This document shows, piece after piece, positions 36,844-44,353 of a DNA stretch of 64,000 nucleotides. The stretch's first letter is position 1. Every line of letters starts with the position of its first letter. Source of the stretch: Nioella ostreopsis (GTDB lineage: Bacteria > Pseudomonadota > Alphaproteobacteria > Rhodobacterales > Rhodobacteraceae); contig NZ_RCIQ01000001.1 in NCBI RefSeq assembly GCF_004000255.1, positions 1 through 64,000 of the forward strand, in the 5' to 3' direction. Below the pieces are notes generated by a model that was given only the letters and a program-made list of their open reading frames with translations, had not been told where the DNA came from and did no database searches. The position numbers were made by a program, and so were the translations under genes.

Positions 36844-37383
36844 TCAGCCTGCGGCCCCGCTCTTGGTGCGGGCCGCGGGTTTTTCCCCCTGCGGGCGACG
36901 ATATTCCACCAGCTTTTCCCAGCTGTTTGGATCGAGCAACGCCCACGCCCCGGCATCGACCGTATAGCCGTAAGTGACCGCCGTTTCGGACGGCAGAAGG
37001 AATTTCACCCGGGCGCCATCGGTTTCCAGATGGCCCCGGTATTCGCGTGTCCAGAGCGTGCCGTTTGCAGAATCCAGAACCCAGATGCCGGTGGTGCGTT
37101 CGCCGTCGGACCAGCGTTGCAGGTAGGTCCCGTCTTCGCGGAACAGCCATTCGTCCCCATGATCCCGGTCGCGCCACGCCCCGATGGGGGCATCGCTGTC
37201 CCCGCCGATCCGGTCGAACCGGGTCCGGCCCCAGATCATCGCGGCGCCATCGGCGGCCACGGTCAGGGGCTGCGCGGGATCGGCAATGTGATAATTGCCA
37301 TCCTGATCGATTTCATAGGTCGTCTGCTCACCCGGAATGATCCAGATGCCGGGAAGTTCGGGGTCGATTGCCGCTTGGCTCAT
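36844..37383 (-). CDS. Hypothetical protein rich in beta strands
   Basis: The 179-residue protein has no signal peptide or membrane segment. Short Trp/Gly-rich strands recur (GIWIIPGEQTTYEI, GAWRDRDHGDEWLFREDG, GIWVLDSANGTLW), suggesting a beta barrel or lipocalin-like fold. It converges on the tailspike-like gene with four bases between stops. No family was recognised. Confidence 0.6.
   Translation of the reverse strand: MSQAAIDPELPGIWIIPGEQTTYEIDQDGNYHIADPAQPLTVAADGAAMIWGRTRFDRIGGDSDAPIGAWRDRDHGDEWLFREDGTYLQRWSDGERTTGIWVLDSANGTLWTREYRGHLETDGARVKFLLPSETAVTYGYTVDAGAWALLDPNSWEKLVEYRRPQGEKPAARTKSGAAG
36851..36884 (+). terminator. Terminator of the tailspike-like gene
   Basis: The arms GCGGCCCCGC and GCGGGCCGC pair with one bulged C and a 7-base loop, followed by GGGTTTTT. 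It lies inside the 3' end of the converging minus-strand gene. Confidence 0.5.
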
Positions 37384-37459
37384 TATCCTGGCCTTATGAC
37401 GGTGCCGTTAACCAATATGATGCACCCTTTATGTTACCTTGGCAACAAAACCTGTCCTT

Positions 37460-37939
37460 TTAGACAAGTCTTAGGTCAGAAGGTGACAAACGATAGGCTT
37501 TGCCGAACCCGCCATTGAGGTGGGCTGCGATCACACGAAGACGGAGCATCAGGAAATCACTGAAGTCGTAGTAGAGCGTCGCCTTGGGGTGTTGCGACAG
37601 GTAGAGCGGTTTGAGCATATCCTTGTCCGCTGGCTGTGCCTGGCATTGCAGGGTCAGGCGCGGATGGATCAGCGGATCGCCCCGCTGCCCCGGCTCGCCA
37701 ACCAGCAGGGAACAGTTATTGTTGAGAAAAAGGGCCCGGCTATGCAGGGACAGCTCGGAAATCAGGGTCACTGGCGTGCCATCGCCATCGGTGCCAACGG
37801 AGACACGGGTGACCATCGGGCTTTGCGTGTCGGGGCAGATCACCCCGAGCGAGCCGAACCGCGCCCGGCGCAGCAGATCCTGACCGACCGCGCGCGCCTC
37901 GTCATCGGTTTCACGCAGCATCCGCTTGGGTTTCGACAT
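37460..37939 (-). CDS. HugZ-like pyridoxamine 5'-phosphate oxidase-family protein
   Basis: The 159-residue protein has the split-barrel start ARAVGQDLLRRARFGSLGVI and PMVTRVSVGTDGDGTPVTLISELSLHSR, typical of the HugZ/PNPOx-like group whose members include haem-utilisation proteins. The C-terminus (LRVIAAHLNGGFGKAYRL) matches this group. ATG 37939 follows GGAGGGG. Whether it acts on haem or flavin cannot be told. Confidence 0.85.
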   Translation of the reverse strand: MSKPKRMLRETDDEARAVGQDLLRRARFGSLGVICPDTQSPMVTRVSVGTDGDGTPVTLISELSLHSRALFLNNNCSLLVGEPGQRGDPLIHPRLTLQCQAQPADKDMLKPLYLSQHPKATLYYDFSDFLMLRLRVIAAHLNGGFGKAYRLSPSDLRLV

Positions 37940-38003
37940 GTTGGGGGCCCCTCCTGCAAAGGGAATACCACCCGTGCGGTTTTGAATAAACATGGCGATA
38001 AGT

Positions 38004-38714
38004 TCAGAATTGGTGCCAGAATCCCAGCTCTAATCCGAGCTGCACGTCCTCCCCTTGGATCGCCCTAATCCCAAGCTCTACAGATGTTCCGCCACGGATT
38101 TGGTAGACGAAGGAGGGGTTTAGCGCATAGGTGACGTCAAGCCCGGCCCATTCCTCAGCCACCACCTGCAGCATAAAGCGGGAGCGTTCCGAGAGGGTCA
38201 GGCCGAAAGTGGCCTCGACCTTCCAGCGATCCTGCTGCCGGCTCATGTCGCGGACTGCATGGGCGTCCAGCGCAATCCATCCTCCCTGAAGATCCATCGG
38301 CATCCAGTGCGGCGGAGTGATCCCGTAGCCGTATCCGAGGGACAACCCAAGCCGGGCAAGCGTGCTGTTGTCCTGACCATCAGCGCTGCGCTGACCGGCG
38401 CCAAAGTCCAGGGCGGCCTGAAACCGGGCGTCTGGTCGGGTCAGCGTGTAGCGCAACAGGCCCATAGCCTCGCGGGAATGTTGCCCGCGTCCGATCTCGG
38501 CGCTGAACGTCAACCGGCGGCCCAGGCCGTATTCCAGATAGGCGGAATCATGGCGGCTCATCGCATCAACGCCGTCCGCCAATGCCTCGATGCTGGAATG
38601 GAGGTTGCTGGAGAAGGACAGGAAGACCTCGCCGTGTAGTCGGGCCCATGCCCCGGCCTGTACAGCAGACGCAAGGCACGAGAAGAGCAGGGTAAGGATG
38701 ACCACGGGGCGCAT
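38004..38714 (-). CDS. Outer-membrane beta-barrel protein
   Basis: The 236-residue protein has a signal peptide (MRPVVILTLLFSCLASAVQA) and alternating amphipathic strands, and ends in phenylalanine (LGLELGFWHQF), the C-terminal signal of outer-membrane barrels. ATG 38714 is chosen because it gives a clean signal peptide. A degenerate CtrA-like site lies about 25 bp upstream. No specific porin family was recognised. Confidence 0.7.
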   Translation of the reverse strand: MRPVVILTLLFSCLASAVQAGAWARLHGEVFLSFSSNLHSSIEALADGVDAMSRHDSAYLEYGLGRRLTFSAEIGRGQHSREAMGLLRYTLTRPDARFQAALDFGAGQRSADGQDNSTLARLGLSLGYGYGITPPHWMPMDLQGGWIALDAHAVRDMSRQQDRWKVEATFGLTLSERSRFMLQVVAEEWAGLDVTYALNPSFVYQIRGGTSVELGIRAIQGEDVQLGLELGFWHQF

Positions 38715-38737
38715 GAGAGAAGCCTCGCGCAATCTGG

Positions 38738-38753
38738 TTAATGTATCCCTAAC
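38738..38753 (-). promoter_or_regulatory. Degenerate CtrA-like site upstream of the outer-membrane protein gene
   Basis: TTAA-TGTATCC-CTAAC differs from TTAA-N7-TTAAC by one base. It lies 24 bp before the start of the minus-strand gene at 38714. It is the weakest of three such sites within 5 kb. Confidence 0.3.
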
Positions 38754-38877
38754 GCGCCCCAATCGGGTGCTCTGCACAATGCGGTCAAAGGATGAGGGCC
38801 ATGGCCATACCGGCAGGGTTTCGGCTAGAAACGGGCGCGGCACATGAAGGCGGGGCAGACCGGTGACAGAGAAACGC

Positions 38878-39336
38878 ATGAAACTGGTGCTGGTGACGCC
38901 TGAAATCCCCGGCAATACCGGCACCATCGGGCGCACCTGCGTGGCGCTGGAGCTGGAGCTGATCCTGATCCGACCCTATGGATTTTCCATCGACGACAAG
39001 GCGGTGCGCCGGGCCGGGCTGGATTACTGGAAACATGTGAGGCTGAGCGAATATGACAGCTGGCAGGATTTTCTGGCGGATCGCTCGCCGCCGCGAGACA
39101 GCCTGTTCTTCTTTGAGGAGCATGGCGCATCCAGCGTCTATGACCCTGACTATCCTGACGATGCCTATCTGATCTTCGGGCGCGAAACCAAGGGGCTGCA
39201 AGCCGAGATCCTGGCAGGCATGGAAGACCGCATTTTCCACCTGCCGATGCGCAGCCCGCATATCCGGTCATTGAACCTTGCGAATGCGGCGACGGCGGTG
39301 GTCTATCAGGCGTTGCGCGGGCAATTCACCCGTTAA
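38878..39336 (+). CDS. trmL: tRNA (cytidine(34)-2'-O)-methyltransferase
   Basis: The 152-residue SPOUT-fold enzyme methylates the wobble base of certain leucine tRNAs. Motifs are PEIPGNTGTIGRTC at the N-terminus, LIFGRETKGL, and the knot region SLNLANAATAVVYQALR. ATG 38878 is preferred to GTG 38863. Its stop codon lies inside a CtrA-type box that serves the next gene. Confidence 0.93.
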   Translation: MKLVLVTPEIPGNTGTIGRTCVALELELILIRPYGFSIDDKAVRRAGLDYWKHVRLSEYDSWQDFLADRSPPRDSLFFFEEHGASSVYDPDYPDDAYLIFGRETKGLQAEILAGMEDRIFHLPMRSPHIRSLNLANAATAVVYQALRGQFTR

Positions 39337-39349
39337 GAAACGATTAACC
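39333..39349 (+). promoter_or_regulatory. CtrA-type box overlapping the trmL stop codon
   Basis: TTAA-GAAACGA-TTAACC matches the CtrA consensus exactly, including the extra CC of the strongest sites. It lies 132 bp before the next plus-strand gene, a pilin-like membrane protein. Confidence 0.65.
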
Positions 39350-39480
39350 CCTGTGACGGGCTGCCCCGAAGCAGCCAGACCTTTCCCCGAAACAGCCGCA
39401 AAGAACCACAATCCGATCAAGGCCTTGCCCCATCACTGCGCCACGCTGGCCCGGTAGTGACCTAGAACGGGTATGAGTAA

Positions 39481-39924
39481 ATGGTTTCGAAGCGTTCCGA
39501 CGGGTTCGCTGCGCGCGAAAGCGGGGCAGCAACCTTTGACTGGGTGATTCTGGCTGTGGGCGTGTTTGGCCTCGGGCTGGCGGTCTACTCGGTCTTCACC
39601 GCCGATCTGGACGAGCGGCCACCGGCCCCGCAAACAGCAATCGAGCGATCCGCGCCGGAGATCGCGCCGCTCTATCCCTATTTCGACGAGGTCTGGCGGC
39701 GGGATCAGGCCGCCTACTACGCCGAAGCGGGGGATGACGCGCTGCTGGCGGCCTATGCGGCCCAGTACGCCGTGGCCCTTGGCGAGGTGAATGCCCGGAT
39801 CGGGGCAGATTTCCTGATGATCATCGAAGAAGAGATGACGCGGCGTGGCCTGCCGCTGCCCGATGGCAACCTGCGAGCCGCCGAGATTCGGGCCCGGTTC
39901 ATGGACGCGGCGTCCCCGCCATGA
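39481..39924 (+). CDS. Flp-pilin/TadE-like small membrane protein
   Basis: The 147-residue protein has ESGAATFDWVILAVGVFGLGLAVYSVF near the N-terminus. This is a glutamate followed by a hydrophobic segment, and it closely resembles the Flp pilin ESGAVTVDWV motif of Rhodobacteraceae. Flp pilins are only about 60-80 residues, but here an acidic 100-residue region follows (PQTAIERSAPEIAPLYPYFDEVW). A CtrA-type box lies upstream, consistent with tad/pilus regulation. The ribosome-binding site is poor. A minor pilin is possible. Confidence 0.55.
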   Translation: MVSKRSDGFAARESGAATFDWVILAVGVFGLGLAVYSVFTADLDERPPAPQTAIERSAPEIAPLYPYFDEVWRRDQAAYYAEAGDDALLAAYAAQYAVALGEVNARIGADFLMIIEEEMTRRGLPLPDGNLRAAEIRARFMDAASPP

Positions 39925-39949
39925 AAACAGCGTGATTCCTTCATGACCG

Positions 39950-40036
39950 CGCCCAACCGCGCGGTTAGGAAGGTCTGGACTGCCCTGGGGGGTAGCTCTG
40001 CCCCGGGGGTCGTGTCGCAAGGCGCGGCCCCTTTTT
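39950..40036 (+). ncRNA. Candidate small RNA ending in a terminator
   Basis: Three hairpins follow each other: AACCGCGCGGTT, a GGGG/CCCC hairpin around 39986-40004, and an 11-bp stem GGGGTCGTGTC / GGCGCGGCCCC on a GCAA loop (40006-40031, three G-U pairs) with TTTTT. No gene stop is close enough to make the last hairpin an ordinary terminator except that of the gene ending at 39924. An independent RNA is possible but unproven. Confidence 0.35.
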
Positions 40037-40054
40037 CCTGCCCCGGGCCGGTCA

Positions 40055-40068
40055 TTGATCCCGATCAA
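40055..40068. promoter_or_regulatory. Perfect FNR-type box
   Basis: TTGAT-CCCG-ATCAA is the exact FNR/FnrL consensus (TTGAT-N4-ATCAA). Its centre lies about 60 bp before the start codon of the monooxygenase gene at 40123, a good activator distance. It predicts low-oxygen induction of that gene and the coupled DUF5665 gene. Confidence 0.75.
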
Positions 40069-40122
40069 GGCCTAGGCGCGGAAAGGCGCGCTTGTTAGGC
40101 TGGTGTCACAGGAGGATCTCCC

Positions 40123-40443
40123 ATGCCGACCATCACCAAGGGCGCCGCCCTACAGACCGTCATCACTACCTTCGAGACCACGCCGGGCACCTGTCAGGAC
40201 CTGCTGGACGCGCTGACCGCGGCTTATTCGGATTTCATCTCGCATCAGCCCGGCTTCATTGCTGCGGGGCTGCATGTGAATGACGCGCAGACGCGCGTAG
40301 CCAATTATTCCCAGTGGGAGAAGCGCGAGGATTTTCAGGCGATGCTGCGCAGCGACGAGATGCGTAAAAGGAACCGAGCTATCAACGAGCTGTGCAAAAG
40401 CTTCGAGCCGGTGATGTATGACGTTGCGGAGAGCTTCAATTGA
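40123..40443 (+). CDS. Antibiotic biosynthesis monooxygenase (ABM) domain protein
   Basis: The 106-residue ferredoxin-like fold protein has SHQPGFIAAGLHVNDAQTRVANYSQWEKREDFQAML, the typical ABM-domain pattern. Members oxidise quinols or degrade haem without cofactors, or are simple dimeric stress proteins. A strong AGGAGG site precedes it, and an FNR box lies upstream. The next gene begins within its stop codon. Confidence 0.88.
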   Translation: MPTITKGAALQTVITTFETTPGTCQDLLDALTAAYSDFISHQPGFIAAGLHVNDAQTRVANYSQWEKREDFQAMLRSDEMRKRNRAINELCKSFEPVMYDVAESFN

Positions 40444-40715
40444 GTGAGGGTGACGACGCGCTCAGCACCGAATTGCGGCAGTTGCGCGAAGAGGTGGCGG
40501 TGATCAACCAGCATCGGTTGTTCACCTCGCAAAGCACGGTAGGGCGGATGCTGGCGTTGAGTTTCGGACGCGGGCTGGCCTTTGGGCTTGGGTCGGTCAT
40601 CGGGGCGTCGTTCCTGGTGTCTGCGGTGGTCTATTCGCTGAGCCAAGTGGATTTCATCCCGGTGATCGGCGAATGGGCCGCCCGAATCGCCGATGAGATC
40701 ACCGCAGGACGCTGA
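40440..40715 (+). CDS. DUF5665 membrane protein
   Basis: The 91-residue protein has a coiled N-terminal part (LSTELRQLREEVAVINQHR) and one hydrophobic segment (GLAFGLGSVIGASFLVSAVV), as in DUF5665. It appears to start at TTG 40440, overlapping the TGA of the ABM gene (TTGA) and preceded by GGAGAG, so the two are translationally coupled and share the FNR box. Confidence 0.75.
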   Translation: MSEGDDALSTELRQLREEVAVINQHRLFTSQSTVGRMLALSFGRGLAFGLGSVIGASFLVSAVVYSLSQVDFIPVIGEWAARIADEITAGR

Positions 40716-40756
40716 GCCGGGGCTTGCGCCCGAGCGGGTGCGCGCGTAGCCTCATA

Positions 40757-40776
40757 TTCAAATCATTGCATTTGAA
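40757..40776. promoter_or_regulatory. Inverted repeat before the rhodanese gene
   Basis: TTCAAAT-CATTGC-ATTTGAA is a 7-bp perfect inverted repeat 13 bp before the rhodanese start codon. AT-rich dyads of this kind serve ArsR-type repressors of sulfur genes in related bacteria. The regulator is not in this window. Confidence 0.5.
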
Positions 40777-40788
40777 ATGGAGATCGCC

Positions 40789-41382
40789 ATGCGCCGCAGT
40801 TTGCTTCACGCCCTGATCATCGGATTGACCCTTGCCACCCCGGCGCTGGCGCAGGATGCCGTGGGGATCACCCCGGATGTGATGTCCGTCACGGTGGAAA
40901 CCGCATCCGGCCCGCGCGAGATCACTCGCATTCAGGACACGGATCATGTGATCGAGGACGAATGGGGCCGCACCTCTCGCCCCTGTCCGAATTTCTGCGT
41001 CCAGCCGATGATCCCGGCGCCCGGCGTCAGCCCGATTGGCGAATTGGAGCTGTTGGAGGCGCTGCAGAATCCCGACGTGATCGTGGTCGACAGCCGCACG
41101 CCGGATTGGTTCCAGGCGGGCACCATCCCCGGTGCGGTCAACATGCCCTATACGGAAATGGTGGACCGGCTTGGGGAACTGGGCTGTGAGATCGACTTTG
41201 ACGGGTGGGATTGCACCGAGGCGCGCGACGTGGCGCTCTTTTGCAACGGGCCGTGGTGTGGGCAGTCCCCCACGGCGATCCGCCGCATGATCGAGGCAGG
41301 CTACCCGGCAGAACGCATCCACTATTACCGCCCCGGCATGCAGGGCTGGCGGATGTTGGGGCTGACGGTCGCTGGCGGCTGA
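40789..41382 (+). CDS. Exported rhodanese-like protein
   Basis: The 197-residue protein has a signal peptide (MRRSLLHALIIGLTLATPALA). It then has a Cys-containing segment (PCPNFCVQPM) and a rhodanese domain with VIVVDSRTPDWFQAGTIPGAVNMPYTEM and the active loop CNGPWCGQSPTAIR. A cysteine in this loop could carry persulfide. It is probably a periplasmic sulfurtransferase. ATG 40789 follows TGGAG; ATG 40777 is an alternative. Confidence 0.88.
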   Translation: MRRSLLHALIIGLTLATPALAQDAVGITPDVMSVTVETASGPREITRIQDTDHVIEDEWGRTSRPCPNFCVQPMIPAPGVSPIGELELLEALQNPDVIVVDSRTPDWFQAGTIPGAVNMPYTEMVDRLGELGCEIDFDGWDCTEARDVALFCNGPWCGQSPTAIRRMIEAGYPAERIHYYRPGMQGWRMLGLTVAGG

Positions 41383-41474
41383 ATCCGACGGAAATCGTCA
41401 GGATGCCCGTTGTTTCGGGCGGGTTTGCTCCTATCTGAAAGGGAACATCAACCCGCCGGAGGAGACCCGCGCCC

Positions 41475-41738
41475 ATGCAATGCCCGATTGACGGAACTGC
41501 CCTTGTGATCACCGAACGTAGCGGGGTCGAGATTGACTATTGCCCCACCTGTCGTGGCGTCTGGCTGGACCGAGGCGAGTTGGACAAGATCATCGAGCGC
41601 AGCTCCCTGGTCGACAACCGTGAAGGCAATTGGCGCGAAGCCCCGGCGCGTGGCAGCCGCAGCGACCACGACGGCGGCGACCGGCGCAAGAAGAAGGACG
41701 GCATCGGGTCCTTCCTGGGCGATATCTTCGACTTCTGA
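41475..41738 (+). CDS. TFIIB-type zinc-finger domain protein
   Basis: The 87-residue protein starts MQCPIDGTALVITERSGVEI and continues DYCPTCRGVWLDRGELDKII, the zf-TFIIB pattern. The first knuckle is CPID rather than CxxC, so one ligand differs. The C-terminal half is basic and ends in GSFLGDIFDF. Function unknown; such proteins are common as single genes. Confidence 0.85.
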   Translation: MQCPIDGTALVITERSGVEIDYCPTCRGVWLDRGELDKIIERSSLVDNREGNWREAPARGSRSDHDGGDRRKKKDGIGSFLGDIFDF

Positions 41739-41804
41739 TGAAACGGGCGGCAGACAGCCGCCCTTTTCTTTGCCACACTCCCGGCAGACCATACGGGAGG
41801 TGAC

Positions 41805-42620
41805 ATGACCGATCTGCCTATCGTCGGCGCGCAGCTGAGCGTGCTCGATCTCGACAAACACCGGGACTGGCTGTTTGAGAAGAACCGCGACCTGGAGCTG
41901 CCGGAGTTCTGTCTGGCCGATATCCTCGCCAATGCGCAGCCCTTCATCGACATGGCCAAGACCAAGCTGGACGGCTGGACCGGGCGGCTTGGCATTCATG
42001 GGCCGTTTGCGGGGTTCGAGCTGGACGTGAAGGACCGCGACATTCGCGCGGTGGTGCAGAAACGGCTGGATCAGGCGCTGGACGTCTGCGCCGCCCTGAA
42101 CGCGCGGCAGATGGTCATTCACTCGCCCTATGATGGGTGGGATGCCTGCAATCTGGACAACGGCCCGAAGGATAGGGAACGCCGGGTCGCTGCCGTGCTG
42201 GACACGCTGAAACCGGCCATTGCACGGGCCGAGGATCTGGGCGTCGAAATGGTGATGGAGAACATCAAGGACACCGATCCGCGCGACCGGGCCGAGGTGA
42301 TCGCGGCGGCGGATACGCCCGCGCTGCGCCTGTCGGTCGATACCGGCCACGCCCATTGGGCGCATTGGGTTTGCGGTGCCCCACCGGCGGATCGGTATAT
42401 CTCGACGGCGGGCGAGAGCCTTGGCCATGTCCATCTGCAGGATACCGATGGCTACGCCGACCGCCACTGGCCCATCGGACGCGGCAATATCGTGTGGGAG
42501 GCGGTGTTCCAGGCCCTGCGCAACATCAAATCCGGGCCACATCTGATCGTCGAGATCAATGATTTCGACCGGGTTGAGGAAAGCGTCGCGCATCTGGAGG
42601 CGCTCGGGTTGGCGCAGTGA
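41805..42620 (+). CDS. Sugar phosphate isomerase/epimerase family protein (TIM barrel)
   Basis: The 271-residue protein is a xylose-isomerase-like TIM barrel. It shows LGIHGPFAGFELD, MVIHSPYDGWD, the metal-site glutamate in GVEMVMENIKD, SVDTGHAHWAHW and a final LIVEINDFDRVEESVAHL. The sugar substrate is not evident. It lies 65 bp after the zinc-finger gene. Confidence 0.88.
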   Translation: MTDLPIVGAQLSVLDLDKHRDWLFEKNRDLELPEFCLADILANAQPFIDMAKTKLDGWTGRLGIHGPFAGFELDVKDRDIRAVVQKRLDQALDVCAALNARQMVIHSPYDGWDACNLDNGPKDRERRVAAVLDTLKPAIARAEDLGVEMVMENIKDTDPRDRAEVIAAADTPALRLSVDTGHAHWAHWVCGAPPADRYISTAGESLGHVHLQDTDGYADRHWPIGRGNIVWEAVFQALRNIKSGPHLIVEINDFDRVEESVAHLEALGLAQ

Positions 42621-43136
42621 CTAAAGCGGGTTCGTCCCGCAATAGGTGATGTCCTTGTTATCGCAATGGCGCCCGGAACAGCGGATGCCTGCGATGACAT
42701 GGCCGGGGGGCAGGCCCACGCCTCGGTTTTCGTCGCTGTGACGGGTGGTGATGCAGGTGGCACGGTCGATCTGCACCGGGAACCGGGTGCATTGCAGCGA
42801 GATGTCGTCGCAATTGTCACCGCGGCAGGCGAGGCCTGTCATCACGAAATCGCCAATGGGGCCGTCACCCGAGGTGATGCCCAGGCCCGGATTGCTGCAC
42901 CAGGCGGTGTCCTGCCCGTCGGCCTCGACCCACTCTGTCCAGTCAGTGACCCCGGCCCGGCCTGCAATGGCGCGGCAGGTGATCGTGATATTGTCGCAGA
43001 AATCGCCCGAGCACTGGAAACCCGCCACCGCTGTTCCGGTCGGGCAGGCGGCGGGTGGATCCTCTTCGGACAGGGTGAAGGATTGCGCGAATGCTGTGGC
43101 GGGCAAGAGTAAAAGGATGATCAGGAGCCAGCGCAT
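42621..43136 (-). CDS. Secreted protein with three Cys-rich CxGxxCD repeats
   Basis: The 171-residue protein has a signal peptide (MRWLLIILLLLPATAFAQS). It contains three copies of one motif: GFQCSGDFCDNITITC, GLACRGDNCDDISLQC and GIRCSGRHCDNKDITYC. Each has three cysteines in fixed spacing with a CD pair, about 45-60 residues apart. Disulfide-bonded beta repeats in the periplasm or outside are likely. No named family was recognised with confidence. It is the most downstream of five small minus-strand genes. Confidence 0.7.
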   Translation of the reverse strand: MRWLLIILLLLPATAFAQSFTLSEEDPPAACPTGTAVAGFQCSGDFCDNITITCRAIAGRAGVTDWTEWVEADGQDTAWCSNPGLGITSGDGPIGDFVMTGLACRGDNCDDISLQCTRFPVQIDRATCITTRHSDENRGVGLPPGHVIAGIRCSGRHCDNKDITYCGTNPL

Positions 43137-43193
43137 ATCAGGGTCCTTTCATCTGGAGGACCGGGGCGCTGATAGACGCACCCCGGCGCAGGA

Positions 43194-43580
43194 TTACTGG
43201 AAGCTCACCAGCAGGATTTCGATATCGCCGGGATCGGCACTGGGGCACATCTGGCGGCCGTTATTGGTGATCGCGACGGATTCCGAGCGACCGCCCGAGA
43301 GCATCGCGGTCGCGTCGGTCGCGGTTTCATTGCCGCGTAGGGTGACGCAGACGCGGGCGGTGTTGCGATCGAGGATCACGGCCCAGGTGGACCGGTCAGG
43401 CCCGACCCGTGCAAGGCGGCGATTGTCGGTGCTGATCGTGCCGCCGCTGGCATTGAGCTGGGTAATTGCGATTTGCAGGTTTCGCGGATGGCTCGGGTTG
43501 GAAAATGTGGCGATGAACTGGTCTGCCAGCGCGGCAGGGGCCGACAGAAGAAGGGCTAGGGCGGCAAGTTTGATGCGCAT
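43194..43580 (-). CDS. Small secreted hypothetical protein
   Basis: The 128-residue protein has a signal peptide (MRIKLAALALLLSAPAALA) and a beta-rich mature part with two cysteines (RVCVTLRGNE, GRQMCPSAD). ATG 43580 follows GACGAGG. It is in the same orientation as its neighbours but separated by 58 and 121 bp, so co-transcription is possible. Function unknown. Confidence 0.7.
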   Translation of the reverse strand: MRIKLAALALLLSAPAALADQFIATFSNPSHPRNLQIAITQLNASGGTISTDNRRLARVGPDRSTWAVILDRNTARVCVTLRGNETATDATAMLSGGRSESVAITNNGRQMCPSADPGDIEILLVSFQ

Positions 43581-43701
43581 GATAACCTCGTCAATTAACT
43601 CGTGTGCAGGCCCGGCGGCAGGTCCGGGCCCGATGGAATCGACTGGCATGGGGCCGAGTCGTTACAGAAATACTAACGCAACCTCCTCCTATTTGTGATC
43701 G

Positions 43702-44013
43702 TCAATTCAAATAGACCGATACCCCCGCCAAGCCGGCCAGCGGGGTCAGGGCCATCGCCATGCCCAGATGCTGGTGGGCGCGGGAATGGGCAAGCGCGAG
43801 CGCCGGCACAAGAAGGGCCGAGAGCGCCAAGCCAGCCACCAGAGCCATCCACAGCGGCAAAGGCTGTCCCGCCATCACGGTGGCGAAGCGATGCGAGACC
43901 AGAACCGCCACGGCCAGCAAGACGGCTTGCAGGGCGCAGAGCGTGTAGATGATCCGGCGCATCATCTGGCTGTAGCAGGGCAGGGGGGCGAGAGTATCGG
44001 CTTGCATGGTCAT
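43702..44013 (-). CDS. Small membrane protein with about three hydrophobic segments
   Basis: The 103-residue protein has hydrophobic stretches at about residues 22-40, 50-72 and 82-102 and ends within the last one (GLAGVSVYLN). A His-rich loop (HSRAHQHLG) lies between the last two segments. It starts 7 bp after the stop of the secreted protein gene at 44021. No family recognised. Confidence 0.6.
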   Translation of the reverse strand: MTMQADTLAPLPCYSQMMRRIIYTLCALQAVLLAVAVLVSHRFATVMAGQPLPLWMALVAGLALSALLVPALALAHSRAHQHLGMAMALTPLAGLAGVSVYLN

Positions 44014-44020
44014 GGCTCGG

Positions 44021-44290
44021 TCAGTCCGTCAGGGTGCAGAGGATGATTTCGCGGGTGTCGCAGCTGGTATCGAGGCAGGTGATGCTGTCTACGGTCAGCG
44101 GATCGGTGGGATACTGGCCCGCGTGGAACACGGCGCTGTGACAGGCGGGGGTGTCCTGGGCCAGCGCGGCGGGCAGGTGGATGCTTGCGGGTGTGGGGGC
44201 ATCCAGAACCGGGCCGTCGGTATGGGCGATGGCAGGGCCGGTCAGGCCCAGATTGAGGGCGGTGCAGAAGAGGCTGGCGATCCGGCGCAT
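44021..44290 (-). CDS. Small secreted cysteine-containing protein
   Basis: The 89-residue protein has a signal-like N-terminus (MRRIASLFCTALNLGLTGPAIA) and a mature part with four cysteines (ACHSAVF, ITCLDTSCDTREIILC). The C-terminal CLDTSCDTREIILC echoes the CxxxxCDxxxxxxC layout of the repeats in the protein at 42621. Probably exported; function unknown. Confidence 0.6.
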   Translation of the reverse strand: MRRIASLFCTALNLGLTGPAIAHTDGPVLDAPTPASIHLPAALAQDTPACHSAVFHAGQYPTDPLTVDSITCLDTSCDTREIILCTLTD

Positions 44291-44353
44291 GGTTGGCTTC
44301 CCTAGGTTCCTGACCATGGGTCGCGGCACCGGGCGCGGCGGTTCAATTTTCGT

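Noticed and set aside
37402-37410. A CtrA half-site (GTTAACC) upstream of the minus-strand gene at 37383
   Set aside because: Only one half-site; no second TTAA at seven-base spacing on either side.
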